A DNA stretch of 64,000 nt from Flavobacteriaceae bacterium (GTDB lineage: Bacteria; Bacteroidota; Bacteroidia; Flavobacteriales; Flavobacteriaceae). The stretch is from positions 38,283 to 102,282 of the forward strand of contig JAENXC010000013.1 of the NCBI GenBank assembly GCA_016649715.1, read 5' to 3'. The position numbers and the translations under genes were made by a program. How positions within the stretch are numbered: position 1 is the stretch's first letter; every line of letters starts with the position of its first letter. The notes under the pieces were generated by a model. That model was not told the DNA's origin, did not search any database, and saw only the letters and a program-made list of their open reading frames with translations. This document shows, one piece after another, positions 1 to 5,678 of the stretch.

Positions 1-650
1 TTTATTCGCCCTAAAATATCTGCATAAATTTCAGGCTCGGTGAATTTTAAACCTAAATCCTCCAATTCCGATTTTATGTTGTAAAGCCCAATACGGTGGG
101 CGAGGGGCGCATAAATGTAGAGTGTTTCCGAAGCTATTTTCTGCTGTTTGTCCGGCGGCATGCTGTCCATTGTTTGCATGTTGTGCAGCCTGTCCGCAAT
201 TTTTATGATGATTACGCGAATATCTTCATTAAGCGTAAGCAACATTTTCCGGAAGTTTTCCGCTTGCATGGAAACATCTTCAGACATGGAGATGTGGGCA
301 ATCTTTGTAAGTCCGTCCACAATGCGCGCCACGGCGGTGCCGAACAGGCGCTCAATATCTTCCAAAGAATAGGTTGTGTCTTCAACCACATCGTGCAAAA
401 GTGCGGCGGCAATGGAAGTGGCGTCCAAACCAATCTCTGAGGCAACAATTTTTGCAACGGCTATTGGGTGAAAAATATAGGCCTCGCCACTTTTGCGGCG
501 TTGCTCTTTGTGGGCATCCACGGCAAGGTCGAACGCGCTGCGAATCAGTTTTTTATCTTCCTTGGTAAGGGTTCTGTAACTGATTTTGAGCAACTGTTTG
601 TACAGCTTTGCGAGCTCTTTTCTCTCCTCTTCTATGGCGGCTTCTGTCAT
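1..650 (-). CDS. rel: Bifunctional (p)ppGpp synthetase/hydrolase, RelA/SpoT family (N-terminal part)
   Basis: Reading from an ATG at 650 towards the window edge gives 216 codons with no stop, so the gene is cut by the window. The visible part is the N-terminal HD hydrolase domain of long RelA/SpoT proteins. It shows the HD-domain metal ligands H61, H86-D87 (HDVVEDT) and D152 (KIADRLHNMQT), followed by the APLAHRIGLY stretch leading into the synthetase domain. An intact HD motif means ppGpp hydrolysis should be functional, so this is a Rel/SpoT-type bifunctional enzyme of the stringent response. A promoter-like TTG plus TACTTTTA lies just upstream. The synthetase, TGS and ACT domains lie outside the window. 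Confidence 0.93.
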   Translation of the reverse strand, partial: MTEAAIEEERKELAKLYKQLLKISYRTLTKEDKKLIRSAFDLAVDAHKEQRRKSGEAYIFHPIAVAKIVASEIGLDATSIAAALLHDVVEDTTYSLEDIERLFGTAVARIVDGLTKIAHISMSEDVSMQAENFRKMLLTLNEDIRVIIIKIADRLHNMQTMDSMPPDKQQKIASETLYIYAPLAHRIGLYNIKSELEDLGLKFTEPEIYADILGRI

Positions 651-690
651 AAACCTAAAAGTACAGATAAGTAATTTAATTGGCAAGAAA

Positions 691-741
691 AAAACCCTTC
701 CTTCGCTTTGCTGAAAAACGCAAAGCTTCGGAGGGCGAAGG
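691..741 (-). terminator. Nested hairpin with T-run, probable terminator
   Basis: GCTTTGC and GCAAAGC form a perfect 7-bp stem around an 8-nt loop, nested inside CCTTCG/CGAAGG. Read on the minus strand the stem is followed by GGG and seven Ts. It lies between the 118-aa gene and rel, so it could end transcription of the trmL-side genes. It may also be a member of a dispersed palindrome family. Confidence 0.5.
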
Positions 742-824
742 TGGGGCAGATGTTATGCGGCTTAAGACAAAATTTAAAACGAAAGCGAAGCATGCGGCTA
801 GCTTAAATTAAGGTAGCGTGTTTT

Positions 825-1181
825 TTAGCTTAGCTCTTCGTTGTCAAAAGTATTCTGTTTCGCTAAAAGTTTATTCGAAACTTTATAGGTCGCGGAATAC
901 GAAAGTCCAGGTTGACGGGATTTAAACGTCAAAAATGCTTTTTTGTACCATTTTGAGTCAGTAGCTTTCTTTTTAAAATCTTCATGTGCGGCAACTTCGG
1001 AGACTTTACCATTTAGCCATGACGCAACACTATAAACCCCAATTCCGAAATGTTCAACTCGTTGAAGAAGGATTTCGAAATCTGATTCAGAAAAATATTG
1101 AACAGTCTCTTTATCGGATCCATCATTCAAGTTTTTCAAATCAGTAAATATATTTTTTTCTAAAAATTCAGTTTGTTCCAT
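825..1181 (-). CDS. Conserved hypothetical protein, 118 aa
   Basis: I do not recognise a named domain. The protein is charged, without signal peptide or membrane segment, so it is probably cytosolic. The central part (NGKVSEVAAHEDFKKKA) looks helical, and the last third is basic and carries a short Gly-Leu-Ser-Tyr motif. It is co-oriented with trmL (33 nt upstream) and may share its transcript. Codon use is like its neighbours. Function is unknown. Confidence 0.6.
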   Translation of the reverse strand: MEQTEFLEKNIFTDLKNLNDGSDKETVQYFSESDFEILLQRVEHFGIGVYSVASWLNGKVSEVAAHEDFKKKATDSKWYKKAFLTFKSRQPGLSYSATYKVSNKLLAKQNTFDNEELS

Positions 1182-1214
1182 ATTATGTATAAGATTAATT
1201 ACGATGAATGCATT

Positions 1215-1685
1215 TTAGATTTTGTTGTTATGCGTTTTTAAATTTCGTATCCCTTCATATACCACTACGCTAACAGCATTGGCTAAGTTTAAACTTCGGA
1301 TATGAGGACTGTAAATAGGTATAGTATATACTGAATCAGCATTTTCTGTCACTATATTTTTAGGCAAACCAACAGATTCTTTCCCAAAAACCAGAAACAT
1401 CTCGTCTTTGTAGTCAATGGCGCAGTAATCTTGGGTTCCATGACTTGAGAAGTACACAAAATTTCCTCCCTTATTTTTTGCGTAAAAGTCATCAATGCTT
1501 TCATAAATGAAGAGGGAAATATGCTGCCAGTAATCCAAGCCAGCTCTTTTTAATCGGGTATCATTTATTTCGAATCCAAAGGGTTTTACCAAGTGTAGTT
1601 TTGACCCAGACGCTAAGCTTAGTCGACCAATATTTCCTGTATTCATAGGTATTTCTGGCTCAATTAAAACGATATTAAATCCCAT
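1215..1685 (-). CDS. trmL: tRNA (cytidine/uridine-2'-O-)-methyltransferase TrmL
   Basis: A 156-aa SPOUT-class methyltransferase, the usual length for TrmL. TrmL 2'-O-methylates the wobble nucleotide 34 of tRNA-Leu isoacceptors using SAM. Family landmarks are the start LIEPEIPMNTGNIGRLSLA, the middle VFGKESVGLP, and the C-terminal knot segment IPIYSPHIRSLNLANAVSV that forms the SAM pocket. No TRAM or THUMP extension is present. The ATG at 1685 starts directly at the conserved N-terminus. It is followed by the 118-aa hypothetical gene. Confidence 0.92.
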   Translation of the reverse strand: MGFNIVLIEPEIPMNTGNIGRLSLASGSKLHLVKPFGFEINDTRLKRAGLDYWQHISLFIYESIDDFYAKNKGGNFVYFSSHGTQDYCAIDYKDEMFLVFGKESVGLPKNIVTENADSVYTIPIYSPHIRSLNLANAVSVVVYEGIRNLKTHNNKI

Positions 1686-1756
1686 TGTTTACAGTTGATT
1701 CTTTGCAAAGTTCTTGTATATGGGCTGTGGCGTGTCTCGGCACGAACCTCTCCAAA

Positions 1757-1776
1757 CCTACCTGCCGGCAGGTAGG
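1757..1776. repeat. Perfect 20-bp GC-rich palindrome (CCTGCCGGCAGG core)
   Basis: CCTACCTGCC is followed directly by its exact reverse complement GGCAGGTAGG. Related palindromes occur at 11714-11729, inside menC (35438-35458) and inside ribD (44067-44082), so this is one copy of a dispersed short-palindrome family. Confidence 0.8.
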
Positions 1777-1790
1777 CAAAAACTGGCTTT

Positions 1791-1842
1791 GGAAAATCCG
1801 TCTACGAAAGTCGAAGCTTTAGCGTAGGTTTTAGGATTTTCC
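1791..1842. repeat. Nested inverted repeat beside the toxin-antitoxin genes
   Basis: GGAAAATCC (1791-1799) pairs with GGATTTTCC (1834-1842). Inside it CTACG (1802-1806) pairs with CGTAG (1823-1827). It lies in the 222-nt gap between the antitoxin stop and trmL and could fold as a two-tier hairpin, acting as a terminator or a mobile-repeat remnant. Confidence 0.6.
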
Positions 1843-1907
1843 AAGTGAGGACAGACCAAGCCATAGCTTATTCACGGTGTTGCCAGTAGTACTTTTTCCT
1901 CTCGATA

Positions 1908-2210
1908 TTAAACGTCAAGCGAAAATTTTAAACTTCCGCCCAATCCTTCTCGGATTATTCTCATCAAGGTCGAAAGTCGAATATCACTTGCATTATTTTC
2001 AATTCTCGAAATATAGTTTTTCGTAGTTCCAACTTTTTCGGCAAGCTGTTCCTGTGTCAGATGCTGTTTTTTTCTTGCCTCTTGAATTAGAACTCCAATC
2101 TTAAATGTTTCGAATTCTTCTTGGAATTTCTCACGTGATTCAGTTCCGATTTTTCCGTACTGCTCGTCCAAATGGTCGTCAAACGATGTAATTCTCTTAT
2201 CTGTTTTCAT
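1908..2210 (-). CDS. XRE/HTH antitoxin of a HigBA-like type II toxin-antitoxin pair
   Basis: A 100-aa protein with a helix-turn-helix of the XRE/Cro family at about residues 35-90: GVLIQEARKKQHLTQEQLAEKV, then the recognition helix TTKNYISRIENNASDIRLST. In such pairs the antitoxin neutralises the toxin and represses the shared promoter. Its start overlaps the toxin stop by 14 nt, so the two are translationally coupled, with the toxin gene first, the order typical of HigBA. The N-terminal 35 residues are acidic and presumably contact the toxin. Confidence 0.85.
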   Translation of the reverse strand: MKTDKRITSFDDHLDEQYGKIGTESREKFQEEFETFKIGVLIQEARKKQHLTQEQLAEKVGTTKNYISRIENNASDIRLSTLMRIIREGLGGSLKFSLDV

Positions 2211-2535
2211 AATATTCTTTTTTTAGTCGTTCCGCTTTTTTAATTTCATTTTTGGGCGTTTTCTGGGTTTTCTTTTGAAATCCGCTCAAGAGAATAATTA
2301 AATTTCCTTCTTCGAAAAAGCAGAGAATCCGAAATATTCCATTTCCAGCAGAAATCCGCACTTCCCAAAGTCCGTCAGTATTCGTAAGATGTTTTAGAAA
2401 TTTTTCTGGAACAATCCGAGTGTTTCTCAATACCAAAAGTGTCCAATCTATTTTCTTACGAACAGCGAGCGACTGTTTGGAATAAAATTCTTTAAAGTGG
2501 TTTTCAATCCTATTTCTCTTTTGAATTCGCTCAAT
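2197..2535 (-). CDS. RelE/HigB-like (Gp49 family) toxin, start codon unclear
   Basis: The C-terminal part carries hallmarks of Bacteroidota HigB/RelE mRNA-interferase toxins: VPEKFLKHL, TDGLWEVRIS, GIFRILCFFEEGNLIILL, GFQKKTQKTP and a tail ending KKEYYENR. The first permitted start in this frame is a TTG at 2436 giving only 79 aa. The frame upstream still reads family-like sequence (FKEFYSKQSLAVRKKIDWTL), so about 30 residues would be lost. No ATG, GTG or TTG lies between that segment and the stop near 2548. The best placed codon is an ATT at 2535, about 15 nt after the predicted transcription start. Coordinates use that ATT. If it is not used, the toxin is truncated and possibly dead. Confidence 0.75.
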   Translation of the reverse strand: MERIQKRNRIENHFKEFYSKQSLAVRKKIDWTLLVLRNTRIVPEKFLKHLTNTDGLWEVRISAGNGIFRILCFFEEGNLIILLSGFQKKTQKTPKNEIKKAERLKKEYYENR

Positions 2536-2556
2536 TTGTTGTGGTTAAATTTTCTC

Positions 2557-2564
2557 CAAAGTTA
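2557..2564 (-). promoter_or_regulatory. Predicted -7 box (TAACTTTG) for the toxin-antitoxin operon
   Basis: TAACTTTG on the minus strand matches the flavobacterial TAnnTTTG -7 element exactly. No good -33 TTG sits at the usual distance. It would place the transcript start near 2551, just ahead of the proposed ATT start of the toxin. Confidence 0.5.
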
Positions 2565-2640
2565 CCTAAAAGGGCAACATTTTCCTAATTTAATTTTAGA
2601 ATTTTTGTCGAGCGGACGGATTTTCTGTATTACTGGCAAC

Positions 2641-2674
2641 ATGCGGATAAATGCAATATTGCATTTATCCGCAT
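2641..2674. repeat. 34-bp perfect palindrome
   Basis: The half-site ATGCGGATAAATGCAAT is followed immediately by its exact reverse complement, with no loop and no mismatch. A perfect 17-bp half-site is far beyond chance. Candidates are a recombination or dimer-binding site, or an end-to-end joint of two inverted element ends. Confidence 0.9.
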
Positions 2675-2707
2675 TATATTGTTTACTTCAAAATTACAAT
2701 ATTTCCA

Positions 2708-2836
2708 TCACTTTCGCACCACCGCCCTCAGCGTCTCCACCTTAGCATTCAACAATTTGTTTTCCTCCTCCAGCGCAGAAAGACGCTCCCGCAGGAACAG
2801 GGTAGGTGGGGTGTGGGAGGTAAAGTATAGCGGCAG
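2708..2836 (-). pseudogene. Decayed C-terminal coiled-coil fragment
   Basis: An open stretch of 42 codons without a start ends in a stop at 2708. Its last part reads as a heptad-rich coil (ERLSALEEENKLLNAKVETL) typical of the C-terminal tails of Bacteroidota tail-fibre or chaperone-domain proteins. An in-frame stop at 2837 and the lack of a start mark it as a remnant. It could be a chance frame. Confidence 0.35.
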
Positions 2837-2947
2837 CTAGGCGGCGAAGTCTATAAAAAAGCTGTGGTTTAAGATATTGCAGAGATCCCAGAAGATTTTC
2901 TCTTTTTTCAGGAGAATTTAAAATTTATGAAACGTTTACTTAGGTTC

Positions 2948-3601
2948 TTAAAAGCCCACAAGGAAACGCTGCTTAAAACTGCTGCTTTCACCTTGAAAGA
3001 CTGCTAAATAGAATCCATTCTCTAAAAAACTTACATCTATTGCGCTATTTTCACTGCTCAGGGAAGTGCTGTAAACCCTTTTCCCCAAAACATCAAAAAC
3101 CGTCATTTCTATAGGTTCAGCAAGTGGCGTGTTTAGGCGAATGTTCAGTATTCCGTAGGAAGGGTTTGGGTATAGTATCGCTTTTTGGGTTGTGTAATCC
3201 GTGATTCCTATCATTGCGCCACCCACCCAGACAGTCTCGGTATAGTCCGATTCCACGCCCCCTGGATTGTAAACAGCGGTTACGTGGGCATAAAATCCCT
3301 CTCCATTTCCATATAATAAAAAATCTACACCTCCGCAATTGCTTATTATTCCATAAATACTATCAATATTATAAATAGAATTTTCGCCACTAATAAATAT
3401 ATAAAAGTCATTTTCTCTATAAATATTAAATCCAATAATTTCGTCGTGAGGTTGTTCAGGCTCACCCCATTCAAGAATAAAGAAATTGTTGGGAAAGTCA
3501 TACCATTGCTCCCACGTAAGGTTTAAAACTGGGTTAATTTGTCCGAATGACTGAAAAGTGAAAAGAAGAAAAAGACCGATGGTAAGTGTAATTGTTTTCA
3601 T
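2948..3601 (-). CDS. Secreted protein with T9SS type A sorting domain
   Basis: A signal peptide (MKTITLTIGLFLLFTFQSFG) starts at the ATG at 3601; an ATG 18 nt upstream is less likely because it would put charged residues before the signal. Residues about 20-135 form a small beta-rich domain with a fibronectin-like feel (FNIYRENDF...HVTAVYNPGGVESDYTETV). I assign no specific function. The last 75 residues are a T9SS C-terminal sorting domain: ILYPNPSYGILNIRL, MTVFDVLGKRVYS, NGFYLAVFQG, ending KQRFLVGF. Its CTD DNA is almost identical to that of the next gene. Expected to be exported and attached to, or released from, the cell surface. Confidence 0.8.
   Translation of the reverse strand: MKTITLTIGLFLLFTFQSFGQINPVLNLTWEQWYDFPNNFFILEWGEPEQPHDEIIGFNIYRENDFYIFISGENSIYNIDSIYGIISNCGGVDFLLYGNGEGFYAHVTAVYNPGGVESDYTETVWVGGAMIGITDYTTQKAILYPNPSYGILNIRLNTPLAEPIEMTVFDVLGKRVYSTSLSSENSAIDVSFLENGFYLAVFQGESSSFKQRFLVGF
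3063..3174. repeat. Near-identical 112-bp sorting-domain repeat, copy 1
   Basis: This stretch of the T9SS sorting-domain code matches 3828-3939 of the neighbouring gene with about six differences and no gap, much closer than the rest of the two genes. Confidence 0.85.
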
Positions 3602-3715
3602 AAGTTGCCATTTTTGCATTTCACCTTCTATATTGAAATGCTATTCAAGATAGAATAAAGATATATATATCCGAGAAAATAGGCAAATAAAATCCTTTTG
3701 ATACGTAGCTTAACT

Positions 3716-4879
3716 TCATTCCAAAACAATCCTTCTGACAGCCAGAACTTCCCCGTTTTTAAAAACAGCAGCATAAACGCCACTTCCCAAAAACCCTAAA
3801 TCCAAAGTAGTGTTTTCAGTATTCAAAGAAGTGCTGTAAACCCTTTTTCCCAAAACATCAAAAACCGTCATTGCTAAAGGTTCAGAAAGTGGCGTGTTTA
3901 GGCGAATGTTCAGTATTCCGTGGGAAGGGTTTGGGTAAAGAACCAAGTTTGCATCAAAATTGTTTTCTGAAACGCCCAAGGGTTCGCGCGCCACGGCAAA
4001 ATGCAATGCCGCGCCCAAAGCGCCTTTTGAAACTTCAAAAACGTAATCGGGGTCCATGTTTTCAATAATGTCATTGGGGCCGTGCGGGTAGGGCGACTCG
4101 TTGGCTTCATAAAGACCCGTAATCACTTCGCCATTGTTTTCAAACGGCATATAGTCTGAAGCATAGGCATAGGAAATCTCCGTTTGAAGGTTGGAATACA
4201 GCCCGAAACAGTTCGCCATTTCCTGCGTAGCCTGTGCAGACGCCGCGTTGTTTGAGCTTGGCGAAGACTCGTCGCGCTCGCAAACAATGGTGTTGTTGTT
4301 CATACTGGCAACGCCGCCCACTTCGTCTATGTTCAGGACCAATTTAATGTCCAAATTTTCAGGAATTACGGTGTGGTTCACGTAATACTCGCTGCCCACC
4401 AAACCTTCTTCCTCGCCGCTAAAGTGGATAAACTTGATGGAATAATCAGTATCTACGTCTTTTAGCAACCTTGCCAGTTCCAGTATTAGCACGGTTCCGC
4501 TGCCGTTATCGTTGGCACCGGGGCCGTTTAAGGTGTCGTAATGGCCATCAATTATCAGAAAAGTATTTGGATAAACGCTCCCCGTTTTGGTGATGATGAT
4601 ATTGGAGGTTGTTTGCCCATAAACGTTAAATGGCTGTGTTTCAATAGTGGTGTAGCCCAAAGCTTGGTAGCGCGCAATGATCCAGTTTTTTGCGGCTTCA
4701 ATTTCGCTGCTTCCGGGCTCTTTTACGCCGAAAGCTACCAAAGTAGTGAGGTCGTTTAAAATGTTTGTTGAAGAAGTGTTTTCAACAATTCCGTTGTAAT
4801 AGGGGTTGAAAACCTGTGCGTTAGCGCTGAAAATTGTAAAAAGGCAAAGTAAAATTGTAAACTGGGGAAATGATTTCAT
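3716..4879 (-). CDS. Secreted M28-family zinc aminopeptidase/carboxypeptidase with T9SS sorting domain
   Basis: 387 aa. A signal peptide at residues 1-21 (ending SANAQ) precedes an M28 peptidase domain (about 30-300). Zinc ligands and catalytic residues of the family are visible: H113 in DGHYDTLNGPGANDNGSGT with D124, the E156-E157 pair in HFSGEEEGLVGSEYY, and D185 in LNIDEVGG. The last 75 residues are a T9SS type A sorting domain (LVLYPNPSHGILNIRL, MTVFDVLGKRVYS, ending AVRRIVLE). It should act outside the cell, removing terminal residues from peptides for nutrition. It lies in the same direction as the small T9SS gene that follows it. Confidence 0.9.
   Translation of the reverse strand: MKSFPQFTILLCLFTIFSANAQVFNPYYNGIVENTSSTNILNDLTTLVAFGVKEPGSSEIEAAKNWIIARYQALGYTTIETQPFNVYGQTTSNIIITKTGSVYPNTFLIIDGHYDTLNGPGANDNGSGTVLILELARLLKDVDTDYSIKFIHFSGEEEGLVGSEYYVNHTVIPENLDIKLVLNIDEVGGVASMNNNTIVCERDESSPSSNNAASAQATQEMANCFGLYSNLQTEISYAYASDYMPFENNGEVITGLYEANESPYPHGPNDIIENMDPDYVFEVSKGALGAALHFAVAREPLGVSENNFDANLVLYPNPSHGILNIRLNTPLSEPLAMTVFDVLGKRVYSTSLNTENTTLDLGFLGSGVYAAVFKNGEVLAVRRIVLE
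3828..3939. repeat. Near-identical 112-bp sorting-domain repeat, copy 2
   Basis: Second copy of the repeat at 3063-3174, in the M28 peptidase gene. The match covers the PNPS...GILNIRL...VFDVLGKRVYS part of the sorting domain. Confidence 0.85.
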
Positions 4880-4936
4880 TTGGGGAATTATTTTTTTTTG
4901 TGAAAGTATTGTTTTTGAGCGAGACTCATAACATTA

Positions 4937-5365
4937 TTAAATTCCTTGTTCTGAAATGCTTTTTAGGTATTCATCGGCATTCATCACTGGAAGAAGAGAT
5001 TCTTTAAAATCTTTTGCATTTCGAGAGATTATTATGCCGCAATTTGAATCCAAAGCACTGAAATATTGCAGGGAATCCTCAAAATCCTTAAAGGAAGAAT
5101 TGAGACCTTTTTCTAAAATTTGTTCGTCCAGCTTACAGATTTCACATATTATTTTAAATTTTCGAAGTTTCTCGAGCACAATTTTTGGGTGTTCAGCTCT
5201 TGAGAGCAAATAGCTTACCGTTGCAAACGATAAAGGCGAAACAACCAGCACAACCAATTCTTTATCGGCCAAGGTGACCAGTTTTGCAATCGGTTCGTAA
5301 AAGGGCTTTCTTTCCCCGAGCAAATCAAGCATAACATTAGTGTCCAGAAATAATCTTTTTTTCAT
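4937..5365 (-). CDS. PIN-domain protein, VapC-like toxin
   Basis: 142-aa PIN-domain nuclease. Acidic residues are D8 in LFLDTNVMLDLL and E96/D97 in the SSFKDFEDSLQYF helix. The closing motif is GIIISRNAKDF, followed by a PVMNADEYL tail typical of Bacteroidota PIN toxins. In most relatives the position before IIISRN is an aspartate (for example CDxIITRN), and here it is glycine, which may weaken metal binding. It overlaps the upstream antitoxin by 4 nt (ATGA), so the pair is coupled. VapC toxins cleave tRNA or rRNA; the target here is unknown. Confidence 0.85.
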   Translation of the reverse strand: MKKRLFLDTNVMLDLLGERKPFYEPIAKLVTLADKELVVLVVSPLSFATVSYLLSRAEHPKIVLEKLRKFKIICEICKLDEQILEKGLNSSFKDFEDSLQYFSALDSNCGIIISRNAKDFKESLLPVMNADEYLKSISEQGI

Positions 5366-5610
5366 TTGTATTTTTTCATTAAATACTCACCATATTCCTT
5401 TTTATAGTCCAAATCAGATGGGATTTTGACCCCCGTAGCTAGGCTTTTCACAAAAGGAGAGATTTCAAATTCATCGGTTTTCTTTTCGGAAGTGAGACTT
5501 TGAAGGTAAGTTTCTACAACTTTAGACAGACTTATTTTTTTTTCTGAAGCATATTCTTTAGCCCTTTCAATTATCTTTTTATTCAACTTTAAGGTCAATT
5601 TGGTTTCCAT
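5362..5610 (-). CDS. Ribbon-helix-helix antitoxin (DUF6364-like)
   Basis: 82 aa, starting at the ATG at 5610, just downstream of a well-formed promoter. A longer frame reaching back to 5697 would overlap recG and the promoter. The N-terminal METKLTLKLNKKIIERAKEYA followed by KISLSKVVETYL is a ribbon-helix-helix DNA-binding fold. The acidic C-terminal part (residues 50-82) should wrap the PIN toxin encoded directly after it. Together they form a VapBC-like module, and the antitoxin probably represses its own promoter. Confidence 0.8.
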   Translation of the reverse strand: METKLTLKLNKKIIERAKEYASEKKISLSKVVETYLQSLTSEKKTDEFEISPFVKSLATGVKIPSDLDYKKEYGEYLMKKYK

Positions 5611-5629
5611 AACGAGAAGTTTATACGTA

Positions 5630-5660
5630 CAAAAATAAGTAATTTGAACGTACAGTCCAA
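5630..5660 (-). promoter_or_regulatory. Promoter and candidate operator of the PIN toxin-antitoxin operon
   Basis: On the minus strand TTG (5658-5660), a 20-nt spacer and TATTTTTG (5630-5637) fit the flavobacterial -33/-7 consensus. The 7-mer TGTACGT occurs twice, at 5625-5631 and 5648-5654, bracketing the spacer; a repeated half-site is what an RHH antitoxin would bind. Confidence 0.6.
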
Positions 5661-5678
5661 TTTCTTTAGAATTTATTT

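Larger units (their letters stand above)
2536..2947. other. Gene-free accessory stretch between toxin operon and T9SS gene
   Basis: 412 nt without an intact gene. It holds the toxin -7 box, a 34-bp perfect palindrome and a decayed coding remnant on the minus strand. I see no tRNA, integrase or transposase. It looks like a small site of past insertions. Confidence 0.6.

Noticed and set aside
1686..1907. Possible integron attC site beside the toxin-antitoxin pair
   Set aside because: No GTTRRRY/RYYYAAC core pairs and no integrase; only simple inverted repeats.
2497..2745. 82-aa frame on the plus strand
   Set aside because: It crosses the toxin 5' end, its promoter and the 34-bp palindrome, with no family resemblance.
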